Of a stretch of 64,000 nt of DNA, positions 43,598 through 56,894 are shown piece by piece; position 1 is the first letter of the stretch; each line of letters begins with the position of its first letter. Location of the stretch: assembly GCA_947561585.1 (NCBI GenBank), contig CANNZV010002508.1, positions 1-64,000 on the forward strand, written 5' to 3'. A program made the position numbers and the translations under genes. This DNA is from Caprella mutica (taxonomy: Eukaryota; Arthropoda; Malacostraca; Amphipoda; Caprellidae). The notes beneath the pieces were generated by a model that made no database searches, was not told the DNA's origin, and was given only the letters and a program-made list of their open reading frames with translations.

Positions 43598-45534
43598 ATA
43601 TTTATCTGTTTACACACCAATAGTAGACAGTTTTATTGGATTACATATTGATGTAAAACATTTAATAGTAACCTTATAGTTGATTATACTGTAAATAACT
43701 AAGCAATAAGAATGAAAACAAGAAATTAAATCCTATAGCTATATTCAAATAAGCAACAAATAATGGGATCAAATTTACGTTCAGCCAAAAATAATTTTCA
43801 ATCACCAAATCAAATGTACTTGCATACCCCACTTTTATTACAACTTGCTCGTAAGACAAGTCAATTAAGTGTGGGTTATGACTCATAATTATTTTTCCTG
43901 ATATAGAAAAATTATTTGAGGAGTAACTTTGGCAATAAGGTTGTTAGTTTTTATGAAACTTTATGAAATGCAGGTGGAATTGCTTAAAAAATCTATTATG
44001 TTAAAGATTATTCATTATTCAATATAAAACTATTTTTAATCTATCACCTGTTAAGTGTTTGTGAAAAAAAACTCAACTGAAAACTAACAACCAAAAATGG
44101 CCAAGTTACTCCTAAAATATTTTCAATTAGAGGAGAAATAATGGTTAGCCATGTTCAATTTTATATTACTCGTCATGAGTGCGATTAAAGAGCGGGTTAT
44201 GCCTTTACTCTAATAAAAGAACTAAAATTGAATTGGACAAAAAAATTGAACAAGAATAATCATAGCGTGTAAAATTGACATATAATTCTAAAGTTATTTT
44301 GTTGTAGGAATCATTTCTAGCTGTTTGAATTCTGTTATTTTCAGGCAAATCTATGTTATTAATATTTATATTAAATATTTTGTATCCTAAATACATAAGC
44401 AATAGTATTTCATTTAACCTATATAGTTAAATTGAAAAAAAAAAAATACTTTGTTATTAAGTGATGGTGATTAGCTTTCTCATATTGGGTTAATAAATCT
44501 TATCAAATTCCTATGAATTTTACTTATTTTTAGTTTAATTGGTATTTAAGTGACAATATAATTTTTGATATATATGAAGAATATGTTATAAATTGTACTA
44601 TTTCCATTATATCTTTGTATTTCCCATATCCTCTCGCGTCAGTCCTGCTGTTATTTCCCTGTTTGATGTAGCAGAGCTCTGTCAAAATACTTTCTGTTGC
44701 AGTGATAAATGACTTATGCATTCAGATCTCCTTGCTAACCAATGCATATAAAACGTGAAATTCATGCAAGGGAGTTCAATAAATTTTGATGGTGGAGTTT
44801 CTTCAGCGACAAAACTTGAATACTAACACATTCGCAAGAAGGTGAGAATTATTGGAATATATTACAAACTTGAATATTTCAGGACACCGGGCAAGACCAC
44901 TTTATAAATTGGATATAAATATGAAGTTTATAATTCTAGAGAAAGACTGACCTTTTAAAGAAACTAGCTGTTTAATAAATATTAGGAGAGTATCAAATGA
45001 ACAAGAATGAACTCATTTTGATATGATTGGATACGTTAATTAAACTATATTTCTACAAATTCAAGCACAGGAAAATTTCCTAATTCACTCTATCTGAATT
45101 CCTCTTTTTATCAATTCGTGGTATGTTCTTTGCAGAATTCTACATCTCAATTCGTGGTATCTCATATTTCGTGGATACTAAAATGTAAACCATTATAATA
45201 GAATGATGAAAACGGTGAAATGAAAACGATTTTAGTCCTTTCCAGATCTTTTAACTTATTATAGGGTATCAAACTAAGTACAGCCATTAAACAATAAATA
45301 TGAATTATTTTAGTTACTAATTTCATTGTGTTTAAAACTAACTTTGGATTTAACGGGAATTTTAATTATACAGAGAGCGTTATTATGTAAGATGAAATAT
45401 TAGTACGTGCCTCCCAAAATAATGTTATTTTGTTAGAAATTTCTTCAGTAGCAGTATAATTTGAAGCATATATAATAAAGTAAATATAAAAATTTGATTG
45501 TATGGCTTTATAAGCAGTTTTAGTTTAAATAAAT
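43598..45534. other. AT-rich DNA, nothing recognised
   Basis: No supported gene. The phrase AATTCGTGGTAT occurs at 45113 and 45150, and again at 46571 on the other side of element e. Confidence 0.35.
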
Positions 45535-46503
45535 GGTGCTAGGACGTTTCGTTACTGGACGTTTCGTTACTAGCACGTTTCGTTACTAGGACGTTTCGTT
45601 ACTAGGACGTTTCGTTACTAGGACGTTTCGTTAATAGGACGATTCGTTCCAGATATTTCGTTCCGAATAGCTTCGAAAGATTTTTTTAATTTGAAATGAG
45701 ATATAGACTAAAAACTATACCAATCCCATACATTAGAAATATTAAATATGTACTGAATTTTTCCCTATGCTGAACCTATTACCAGATTTTTTCAAAGATA
45801 TTAGAAAATAGTATATAATAATAAGAATAAAGAGTTGAAATTTTAAATTATATAGTTTTTTCTTATATGAACGAAAATAGTTATTACTTTCACCAAATTG
45901 CACAAAGTTATGTTTTTCTTTCATTAAGTTATTTTCATTCTGTAACTTGTAACATCTGTCAATTTGATTTCTACACTAACGTTAAAACCTATGCGGAAAT
46001 ATGAAGAACAAAAGATTTTCCTAATGTAGGCAGTAGAGCAAGCTCCAAGTTCTCGGACTGAACCACATTTTCGATCGTGTGAGGAAAAATAAAACATAAT
46101 TATTGTTATATAACTTCTATATCGATTGGTATTCATGATATTTTCACTTCAAACTTTTCTAATCAAAGACATTGAGTGATTATTGTTAGTTTTAATACCT
46201 CTGTTTATAATAATATACAACCAAACGAATAAAAAATATATTTAAAAAGTAGACATTATTTTTTAAAGTAGTGTAAATTTATAATGTTTGGGATTAGTAT
46301 AAAATGTAGTCGGCAACCCATATCAAATGAAAAAAATTGTTTCCATTTATAACATAACGAAAAATCTGGTAACGAATCGTCCTGGTAACGAAACGTCCTA
46401 TTAACGAAACGTCCTAAAAATGAAACGTCCTGGTAACGGAATATCCGTTAACGAAACGTCCGGGTACGAAACGTCCGGGTACGAAACATCCAGTAGCGAA
46501 ACG
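45535..46503. mobile_element. Word-array element e (word GGACGTTTCGTTACTA)
   Basis: The left end GGTGCTAGGACGTTTCG is followed by about seven 16-bp words to 45640. Inverted words (GGTAACGAAACGTCCT) run from 46370 to 46503. The right end lacks the expected terminal motif. Flanks taaataaat (45526-45534) and taattaaat (46504-46512) agree in eight of nine bases, a possible target duplication. The interior includes a stretch related to 7060-7140. No coding content. Confidence 0.8.
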
Positions 46504-46512
46504 TAATTAAAT

Positions 46513-47096
46513 ATAGTATTTACTGTGTCCATATATATTTCTTTTATATTTTCACAAAATACCACTCCTTAATTCGTGGTATTATCTCGTACACATCCCT
46601 CACGAATAAAAGGTTTTAGTGTAATTCATTTCAATCAGTTTGTTATGTAAGGGAGTTATAGAAAGTATGTAGCTAAGCCACTGCCTCTGTTGGTGGAGAT
46701 TAAAAAAACAGCAAAGGCTAAAATGTGTTTTGAAGCAGTGATTGGCGAAAACAGTTACTATATTTTTGTTTGTAATGATAGAAACAAAGGCAGAGCATTA
46801 ACAATGTTTAAATTTTACTCTAACTTTACTAAACAATTTGGCTCATCCACCTGAATTTTTTCAATGGTTGAATGAGGCAGTTAACTAATTATCATTCTAT
46901 ATAATTCGTATTTAGGATTAAGGCTCTAAAAATTGCAACCAAAACATTTCCTACCTAGTTAGAAGATAAATTAGATAGCATTAAACCTGACAATAAATTA
47001 TTACATAGTGCTCACTGCACAGCTAGGATAAATATCCAGTTTTCCAAATAGGCTACAAATTGAAAGAAATAGACTGCTAAGAGCAGAGAGGTAAGA
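46513..47096. other. AT-rich DNA, nothing recognised
   Basis: No supported gene or repeat boundary. Confidence 0.35.
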
Positions 47097-47190
47097 GAAG
47101 TGCTTGGTACACTATAAGTGCATGGTACACTATAAGTGCATGGTACACTATATGTATATGGTGCACTTTATGGCATGGTACATTATAGTA
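47097..47190. repeat. About 20-bp tandem repeat, 4 units
   Basis: Units of TGGTACACTATAAGTGCA with variants TATGTATA, TTTATGGCA and TTATAGTAAG. The unit count is about four to five. Confidence 0.85.
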
Positions 47191-47339
47191 AGTGATAACA
47201 TACAATGGGTAGACTGTGTACATTAGGCAGGAAGGAAGTTAAAAGGATTATAGTATACGGGAGAGACAATGGAAGGAAATAAGTATGAAAATGCACTACA
47301 TGGTGTAAGTAAAATAAAAAAAGCGCTAAAGACGTATTG

Positions 47340-47756
47340 CTCCTATTATTAGAAGCAAAATTGATTTAGAATAGTTTTTATAACAGAATTTTAAATTTAT
47401 TTTATTTTATTTCTTATGAATCCAAACAATTATTCTTTTTAGCACTCTGTTATTTCAGTTTTATGATTAGTGCATATTATTAAACGAGGTAAATAACTTT
47501 AAGACACAGTCAACCCGTGAAACATATCTAATTATTTAACTCTAATCGATAATTAAACATTTCTTATGTGCTTATATGAAATGTTTCGGCTTAAGTCACT
47601 ATTATATTATGTATATTTACACCTGGCTATTAATGAAATGGTGAAAAATAATATGAAATATATCCCATAAAACTTTAAAAAATACCAACTAGGTAGAGCA
47701 ATTCGTGGACGAAATGTCCGTTGACAAATTGTCCGTGGACGAAATGTCCTATACCC
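47340..47756. mobile_element. Truncated copy of element a (CTAGG end only)
   Basis: From TCCTATTATTAGAAGCAAAA to ATGTCCTATACCC it follows 36060-36738 in order (GTCAACCCGTGAAACAT against GTCAAACCGTTTATCAT, CTATTAATGAAATGGTGAAA against CTATTAATGTAATAGTGAAA). It keeps three inverted words (47700-47750) and the terminus GGGTATAGGACATTTCG read inward. The left half and left words are missing. Confidence 0.8.
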
Positions 47757-48321
47757 GCACTTTACATACCAGCACACCCGTAGTAACTCTTCAAAATTAA
47801 TAACTAGCAAACGAGACTATTTTTAATACGGTGGAAGCGAATCAAAGTATATTTATAAATTCTTCAGAACATTTAAAAATTCTTCAAAACACTTAGATTT
47901 TCCTTCGCCGAAAGAGACTTAATTAATTACATCGAATGGTTGACTTTTTTCAAAAGACGTGGGTGTCAGAGTCAAAATATAAATGGTTATAATATGGCGC
48001 TTTACACCTTGAACACAGAGGCTGCATAGTTTTAAAATGCATTTTAGTCGTCTCCTACACGTGTAATTAAAAAGTTATAAAATATATAACAACACATACT
48101 AATACTGGATGTCTAGGATTTTTATCAGCATTATGTTGTAGAAAGTAGACTAAAGCCTAAAACGAGCAAAAGTTTTAATTCATAATGAACGGATATTATA
48201 TTTGTCATTAACTTTTTAATTTAGTTAATCTGATAATAAACAGTATTAGGAGTATCAATTACAGTGTATTAAATATATATTAAGAAACAGCGCCAAATTT
48301 ACCAAATTGAAGCCACTTTTT

Positions 48322-48353
48322 GGTATATTGGGCCTTCGGTATAATGGGCTTTC
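48322..48353. repeat. Two-word vestige (GGTATATTGGGCCTTC)
   Basis: Two adjoining 16-mers, GGTATATTGGGCCTTC and GGTATAATGGGCTTTC. The form (GGTATATT plus a private half) is the same as in the word arrays. No partner or ends found. Confidence 0.5.
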
Positions 48354-48720
48354 TTATTTCACTGTAAGCTCTGAGTAGTAATTATGCTAATTGAGCGTAA
48401 GTGTTTTCAGAGGCCATATGTCCTTCTCCTCACACTCGATTAACCAAGGAAGAGCGGCCAATTATAAAGGAAGCTCATAGAAAAGAATCATATATCATAA
48501 ATACACAATAAGACATTGATTATATAACACAATGATGAAGTTCGAGATTGTTTCTATAATTATGCTCAATTAATACTTTTTATCAGATGTATATCTCTGA
48601 AGTTATAATTTATTATTTATAGATCTAGTTCGTGCGATCAGATCTCTTTCAAACTATTAATTATTCGAAGAAACTATATAGTTAAAATGTAAATAACATA
48701 TAAAACGAATTTAAAGAGAC

Positions 48721-51700
48721 CATATTCACCGAAAACTAATTCAGCGAACCGGATTCTCCGAATACGAATTTGCCGCAACCCCAAATATGTCGAAAACGGA
48801 TTCGCCGAGATGAGTATTTGCAGAAAGACTAATTTGCCGAAAGACAAATTTGCCGAAAGACAAATTTGCCGAAAGACTTATTTAAAACAAAATGTAAATT
48901 TACAAAAAAAGTTACAGAAAATAAATGAAATTATAACCCGTAGTTACACTAAATTATTCTTTAATTATTCTATCTCTTCGTTAATCATTGTAACTGTTAA
49001 TCTTTATACCAGAAAACGATTCTTTATTTGTCTTTGTTCTTATTTTAAAGACGTTCAAGCTTTATTCAGTCAGAATCAGTCAGGCATCTTTGGGAGCATG
49101 TTACATTTCTTTCATTTGAGTGTTTGGGATTGTTTTTAGTTTGTGTGTTACTAATGTGTTTATTCATTTTTTTGTGAATAATCCATGTTCTTTGCTTCGT
49201 TTTAATACAGTGATGATATATATCTATTTATTTTTCTCCTCATGTTTAGAGATGCTCCGATACCAAATTGTTTGCCGATTAGGTTTATATGCTTGTTATG
49301 CATAAGAATCATAGTTAGGCATTTAATTTAATTTTACCGTATAATTTCTAAAGTTTATATTTACCTATGTCCTTACGATCTTTATGAAATAAGATTATAC
49401 AAACAGATATTTATATTTAGATTGCTTCCCAAGTTACACGTATATAATACTTATGCAATAATGCAACCTAATTACATCAAATCACTAGGATAACTTTTAA
49501 GATAATAGGGGAAAATATTTCTATTATTTAAAATCGGGCACTTGAGTCAGGGAAATATTAATTTAAATATCGTAATGAAATCATTAATGAATAGAAATAT
49601 AGCTTTATTTACAATAGAGTAATAGCTAAATTGTGTCATGATAGTTCTCAATCGCATATTGGTTGATATATATAGTGTGCTAAATATATACTATTGAATC
49701 CTTTGTATGTTAGGTACAATACATGGACATGTAATTAATATTGATAAATTTTCTCTACTCATGATGGTAAATTAGTAAAACGTTACAAAAAACTTATTTC
49801 AACTGGGGTTGGGATACAAATACACCACAAAAAGATGTTGTATAAACTAAAATAAATGACTGAAGTTGAACATCTTAGCCCAAACACTCATTTTTACCAT
49901 GTTTCTCACTTTTTTAATGCCACTTTCAGTTTCAAAAAATAGCTCTAGGGTTATTTTCTTAAACTAAGAGGTATTAGACTTTCATGTTAGGTAGGCTCAT
50001 GGGCTTCATTTAATATCACCTCTTCATTTTCCTCTTCGATCAGTGAGTACAGTCACCGGTGTTTTTCAGCTTTTTCATCACATTCCTTGGTAAGTGACTG
50101 CATTCAGGGAGTAGTTTTTCTGCATTCATGAGCATTGTCAATGACTATGGTAGGTGATTTTTTTCATGGAGCCATTTTCCTTTCTGAATGCTTCCTCCAG
50201 TTCCTTGTATTTAATTTTTTGACGTCATTGTTATAGTCAACGATATGGTTGAATCGAACGGTGATTCTCTACTAAAATTAAATTAACCTAAACTCGGGGA
50301 GCTATATAAACTGGTTCTAGGTAAATTGCTCGAAAACAATTGCTCGAAAGACAATTGCTCGAAAACAATTGCTCGAAAAACAATTGCTCGAATGAACAAT
50401 TTCTCGAAAGAACAATTGCTCGATAGACAATTGCTCGAAAAACAATTGATCGAACGAACAATTGCTCGAATGAACAATTGCTCGAATTATCAAATTGCTC
50501 GAATGAACAAAATTGCTCGAATTATAAAATTGCACAGTTTTCAATTTAATAAAAGTTAGTCATTCATGAAGTGGAGCTGCACCAAACAAAGTTTGTTTCT
50601 TTTTAGTAAGTGATCGTTAATCATTCTATAAATGATTTTAATTATTAATCATTCTGCATAATCTTTTTTTAGACAGTTTGTGTGATCTCGTATGTAACAT
50701 GTGAATTGGAATCATGTGGTGAATCACTACTATTCATGTATTTTTTATCAAAAAAAAAATTCATAGATTTATTAAAACTCTGCCATAACTTTGAGTTATT
50801 TCACCTATTGAGGTGCCACATACAGATATGCTAGTAATAAAAAAGTCTTCGGATTTATGATAAAAAAAAACATGAATAGAAGTGATTCACCACATGATTC
50901 CAATTCACATGTTACATAAGAGAGGACACAAACTGTCTAGAAAAAGATTATACAGAATGAGTAATAATTAAAATTATTTATAGTATGATTAATGATCAAT
51001 TACTAAAAAGAAACAAGGACTGTTAGGTGCAGCTCCACTTCATGTATAACTGACTTTTATAAAATCGAAAACTGTGCAATTTTATAATTCGAGCAATTTG
51101 ATAATTCGAGCAATTGTTCATTCGAGCAATTGTTCGTTCGAGCAATTGTTTTTCGAGCAATTGTTCTTTCGAGCAATTGTTCATTCAAGCAATTGTTTTT
51201 CGAGCAATTGTTCTCGAGCAATAATTATTGTCTTTCGAGCAATTTACCGGCTACCATATAAACTAAATATAAAAAACTTTGTTCGATTACTAAACTAAAA
51301 TTCTTTGTGTAAATACGCCATATAAAGCACGCACGGGATTCTTAATTTTTATTCAGTTGCTAATGGTATTACATATAGAAGGTGTGTTGTGGCTGACATT
51401 ATTAATATTTATTCCATTTATTGAGTTTAAAATATAAAATTGTCAGTAATGAATAACATAACTATTAGTTCACTTAAGTGCAAGTTCACGTGACACTATG
51501 AACGATAGTGTCCCTTGCATGAATAAATTTGTTTCAGTTAAAAACATTGATTTCTACCATCCCTTTATTAGTAATGCCATATACATATTAATATAAAATA
51601 TGTACAGTTACATATATGCATTTAGCAAAATGATACAGAATTAGCGGAATGCAAATTTGAATAGCAATAGTAATGTCAAAATCATATGAGAAGTGTATTT

Positions 51701-51939
51701 TTTCTTATGCATAAGATGTTATGATGAGAACTATGAAGTCCACAAGAATGTTCTTTTTAAATACATTAAATTTGATTCACGACGAATTCGTTTTTCGAAA
51801 AAATTGTCCTCCGGCAAATCCGTATTTTGGAAAATCCGTTTTCGCAAATTTGGTATTCGGTAAAAGTGTATTCGGAGAATCCGTTTCGGCGAATTAGTTT
51901 TCGGAAAATGTGGCTAATTCGGGAAATCATCCTAGATCC
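48721..51939. mobile_element. Word-array element f, with element g inside
   Basis: Left words at 48725-48890 (ACCGAAAACTAATTC, then AGACAAATTTGCCGAA three times) are inverted relative to those at 51785-51920 (GGCGAATTAGTTTTCGG, GAATCCGTTTCGG). The right end read inward is GGATCTAGGATGATTTCC, the CTAGG-type end. The left tip is unclear and I found no target duplication. The 3.2-kb length includes the 943-bp element g at 50313-51255. The remaining interior is AT-rich with no recognised gene. Confidence 0.7.
50313..51255. mobile_element. Word-array element g (word AGACAATTGCTCGAA), fold-back type
   Basis: A 943-bp unit flanked by a perfect 9-bp duplication atataaact (50304-50312, 51256-51264). 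Ends GGTTCTAGGTAAATTGCTCG and, read inward, GGTAGCCGGTAAATTGCTCG. About 12 words on the left (50325-50525) and ten inverted on the right (51080-51245). Unlike the other members the interior is also palindromic: 50553-50760 pairs with 50860-51065 (TGAAGTGGAGCTGCACC, TGGAATCATGTGGTGAATCA), leaving a loop of about 100 bp. Confidence 0.92.
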
Positions 51940-52183
51940 ATATTATTCATCATGTATTTTTTATATCATATATTTCATATTTGTTCAATATATCGAATTA
52001 CGGTAGATATCCAAAGAAAAAGAAAAATATTGAGAGAATCTCTTGAAAATTTCTAGGACATAATGGATAAGGTTCACGGGTTAACTTTGTAATAAATAAT
52101 TATTGGTAGGAATTTAAAGTTTATGAAGTCCTGGAGTCAACAATTATTAAAGAGCAGATGATTAATATTAATTAATTATTTAT

Positions 52184-53151
52184 GGTGCTAGGTTGTACGG
52201 TTTGCCAACCGTACAACTGCATCCCGGACAATTGCCACCCCAGGACAATTACCACCCGTACAATTGCCACCCCCGGACAATTGCCACCCGATTGCTTATT
52301 ATTAGAGTTTTGATAGTATGCTTTAAGTCATAGATATTAAGAATCCCGTGACGAGAAGAAATTGACGAATCAATTAATGGTGTTTAATCCTCTACGTTTT
52401 TAATATTTTTAGGATCTATGATTATAAAAGCATATTGTTTCAACCCTAATTATTACTATCATGAGTTTTCACTTGAAAGTTTTCTTAATTAATTAGTAAT
52501 GTAAATACCTATTGTTTGTCCATTAACATTTAATAAAATATATGGAACTACTTGGTGAGATAAAAATATGACTTTTATCAACAATTGATCAAGAATTAAT
52601 AACGTTGAATATTGATAACGTTGATTAAACATATTTTTACAGTAAAATACTAATAACATGTATCATAGAATATAAACGATCACTAGAAAGGAAAGAAAAC
52701 TTTGGAAATTCGTAATGAAAAATGTAACAAGATCTAAAAAAAAAATATGTACATAATTTGAGCGACTGATTTCATATACTGTAGCTCGACATATCTTAAA
52801 TTAAAAATATTTGCATGCTTGATAAAGAGGGAAATATATAATTTATAATGAAGTGATCAATGGCAAAATGAAAATATAGTGTATGATGGAAATAGTTCTT
52901 ATAAAAAATAATATGTATCTTATTGTATCACCAATTGGAACAATTAATTCTATAAAATAACAATAAATGATGAATGAAGAATTTTGTATCTTTAAATGTA
53001 ATCAATTAATAATTAATCGCAAAGAAATACTAAGCATATTTTATCGATATCTTTTAAGTTATGAGGCCTGATAATAATTATTTGGGTGGCAATTGTCCGG
53101 GTGGCAATTGTCCGGGTGGCAATTGTCCGTGGGTGGCAATTGTCTGGTTAC
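52184..53151. mobile_element. Word-array element h (word GGACAATTGCCACCCC)
   Basis: The left end GGTGCTAGGTTGTACGG holds a hairpin (GTTGTACGGTT-TGCC-AACCGTACAAC, 52192-52217) followed by about four words to 52291. Inverted words GGTGGCAATTGTCC run 53083-53145. The right tip read inward is GTAACCAGACAATTGCC. Flanks attatttat and gttatttat agree in eight of nine bases. The interior (52295-53080) is AT-rich with no recognised gene. Confidence 0.85.
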
Positions 53152-53160
53152 GTTATTTAT

Positions 53161-56100
53161 ACGGTTTATATTCAAATAATGGAAAGAACACCTCATTCAC
53201 AATAAGAGTAATTCTCTTAATAATCTCAATTTCTGGTATTAACTTTCCCCAATTCATTGGACTTTTTTTTTTAAATGAATAAATCATATGCAATGTCTCT
53301 TAAATATATTTGTCTATGAATGGATGAATTTTGACAGAAGGAATTTAATGCACACTGCATACCATTAAAATTGAAGTACTTTTATTTCAGTTACTGCATT
53401 TTAATATATACATGTATTAATAACAAGTATTAAAATATACTTCTAAATAATGTTCAACTTTCTTGGTGATGCGAACATAGAATCAGTATTATTTTGTATT
53501 TTTCAAATTGTACGAAATAACGACTAAAACATTTAACAGTGAGAAGAAATAACAGAAACATATGTTATTAATTAGGATACAGGGGAATTTAGAACAAAAT
53601 AACTGCATTTGGGCAGCATTGCTGAATTTCTGGTTATAAAATTATGAGGAAAATGAATTATTAGTAAAAAATATGAAAAGGAGGAATGTACATTAGGCTA
53701 TAGTTACTGATTTTATTTTTAAATAATCGGAAGAATTCTCCTAAAATGCCCATTCGAACAGTTAACTTATATTGAAAATCTCTTCAGAATGAACATTTTT
53801 CAATAAAATACATGATAAAACAAGTGAGTATCTAGAATATTGAAACATCTTTATTGAACTAGAAAAATATAGATATTTATGTATGTCATTATACTTGCAA
53901 CTCATAGACGGACAAATTATTGAGTCAACATGGAGTACAAGTTCAAGCCCTTAAGTACGTAAAACTTTCTTTTATGGCATATTAGAAAAGAATGTGCAAT
54001 ATCCTGAACAGTTGTAAAGCCATTCTCCCTACCCGCAATACTGCCGAGGCTGATGTATATCCAGACCATTATTCTAACGTTTGATATGCACAGAGCGTCT
54101 CTTGTTCATTCTCAGGCGTTACAGTCGGAAGACATCGATCTGAAGGAGAGAGTCCATTCATCTGAGTTAGATCATTCTGAACAGATGATGTTAGTGAGAG
54201 AAAAGTACATGTATATAGTTAGAAGACTGGTGTAAACAATTATATATAGAGAAGAACAACTCATTGGAAACACTCAATAGAATGTATATTAATTATTTTA
54301 CATCTGATGTTAATAATGATCAAGATCTTTGATGTATAATATTTTTAAATATAATCCCTCATTTTTAAGGCCCGTTAAAACTATTATTGAAATAAAGTTT
54401 AATTTCCCGTATCTTCCTATGCTGTATAAATTATTTTAATTTTATTACCCAGGATATTACCTCATCTAGTAAAATAAATGTCATATTGACCGCCTTTATT
54501 TTCGAAACTATCACCAAATTATTTTATATGTATACTTATTGTGCTAACTTTAATTTAATTTAAGGAAATTTTGGAAGTCAAATATAACACTACTATATTC
54601 AATATGAAATAGGGGATGGAATATATACATATATATATCACTATACATGACCTTTAAAAATCAAATATTAGGTTTAAGATATTTGAATTATACAAAAATT
54701 GATAAAAATGGACTAAAAAAATGATAACCACTTTCAATCACTCACTGTACAGTATAAATTTTTTCGTTAATTCAAAATCCTCTACTCATTATCCATATGT
54801 TATTTTAATTTAAAGATAAGTACCTGCATTATACTATAATAATTTAAGTATACAGTTTAACCACTTCTGTCACACATTTTATGTGAAACTAGGGATGTTA
54901 AATCAACACATTGACCAACAAATCCATGAAACTCTTAGACACTCTTATCCAACCATCGACGCTTGAGTGAATAATTTTTCTTGATTTTCCAATAAAGAAT
55001 TTATATGCTTTTTATATCACTCAGATTAAACTTCATTTCAACTGTGAAAATATTCACTAGTAAATCAAAAATACTAATAAACTTTTTAACTTGAGCGAGT
55101 AAGCAAACAAGAATAATTTGGAAATGTGCACAAGATGCAAAACATAAATTCTCCTTCCTATAATAATATGGTTAAGAATTACACAATATATTTCTGGCTT
55201 TAATTTTCATGAGTTTTTATCATTAATTTCTTGTTTATTTATTTGTTCTCATATCAGATTATAAAGTTAGAAGTTTATTGAATGAATATAAAACATGAAA
55301 CAATTTTCGTTATTCAGACTAATCTTCTTAAAGTCTATATCTGATTTAAAGATATATATAGCTTCTATTTACCGAACTGATAAATTGAATATATTTTATC
55401 CCTTATTTTACAAATACCATTTTATAGACCTAAAATAAATGTCTTGTGGAAGATTTATGCAGTTTAGGTGCGTGAATGTGTCGGATTAAATGCATCTAAA
55501 TGTATTCTAAAGCGAAGATGAATAAAAGAATCGACAGCATTAGAGATAACATCAATAAATGTTATGGTAATTTCTTTACGAGATAATTATTCATTGTTAT
55601 GAATAGATAAATTTGTTTCTTTCAGACTTATGTATTATAAATGGAATGATTATTAAATTACGGAATATTTTAGACATATATTTAAAAAATGTTAATTAAT
55701 GTTTTTAAATATAAATATAAAAATATGATTCTTTGAATTTTTGAACAGTGTTAGTCAATATTTTTTAATTCATGTTCATTTTTTATTACGGTCACTTCGA
55801 GTACAATCTTCGGTCGTTCCTAATTCTCGGAATGTACAGAAAGTGATAAAACAGTAGATTTATATACTCACTGGAATTATCACTAGACAGTCTCTTGCTC
55901 GTGAAACTCTTATATATTTGTATATCACATGCAATGGCTATAAATTGTTTATAAAATATTGAAACAGAAAATTATACATTGTGTGAAATTAATCAATAAT
56001 TACTGTTTTTTCTTTATTGATAAAAATAATCTCTTTTTTTTATAGTGATTATTAATACAATAATTTTTTCCCCTGTTTTAGAAAATTAGGATAGTGTGGA

Positions 56101-56894
56101 ATTATTAATTAATTTTATTTTATTTTTATTATTAATAATCATTACATAGAGAGAAAATTTTATTTGTCGATCATTTGCTTTCAGTTGGCGACCATATTTG
56201 ATGATATTTTAGCTTTAAAATTCGACAACAACCGGTCAATTTCAGGATATTTTTTGTATTTATCAGCATTTTTGAGTCTAAAATATATGGTTGGACCTAG
56301 TGTGATGTAATGATTTGATATAGTTAGTACGTATTAGTACTTACGCATAAATGTTAGCTTTTTAGAATGAACAAGTTAGTTCGCAGGTGACTGTCATGTT
56401 TATATTAAAGTCAGCGTTATGTTCTTATTACGTGTTCATCTCGTAGTATTGCGTTAACATCGTAACTCAAGTGTGATCAGTAGGTTTGTGCATGCTTTAA
56501 GAAGTGTTAGAAATATATCAGTGTTTCTATATACTATTAATCTTCCTTACTGATATCTAGGTATGAGATCTATCAAGGAAAATAAAGATCTGTACTAGAT
56601 ATACAGTTAGGTAACGGTAAACGAGATTAGCATTGTCCCAGAGAGATAATCAAGTAATAAGAATTTTAATCAACCTGTAGTATTTTAACCCTAATAAACC
56701 GACAGTCACAATACATGGCACGTCACACTAGACGATATCAGTAAAATAGTAAATATATACATATATATATATATAATCAGTCTTCGAAAGAAATTAGATC
56801 ATATTTTACCATTATTTTAAAATCAAATTTGCATTATCGTATACTCCGACTATAACTGGCGATGGCAAAATACCCTTACTTTAAAGTATAATTT
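53161..56894. other. 3.7 kb of AT-rich DNA, nothing recognised
   Basis: The longest stretch without a repeat that I can describe. A somewhat less AT-rich patch at 54010-54235 carries an open frame (MHRASLVHSQALQ.. to a stop at 54235) that I do not recognise. A decayed exon or a pseudogene cannot be excluded. Otherwise no feature. Confidence 0.4.

Noticed and set aside
48721..48890. Target duplication for element f (CCATATT near both ends)
   Set aside because: The match is short, and its position relative to the tips does not fit the 9-bp rule seen in the other copies.
54053..54235. 60-codon frame as a possible exon
   Set aside because: Less AT-rich than its surroundings, but no recognisable domain, no matching exon nearby and no clear splice context. 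Kept only as a remark in the region entry.
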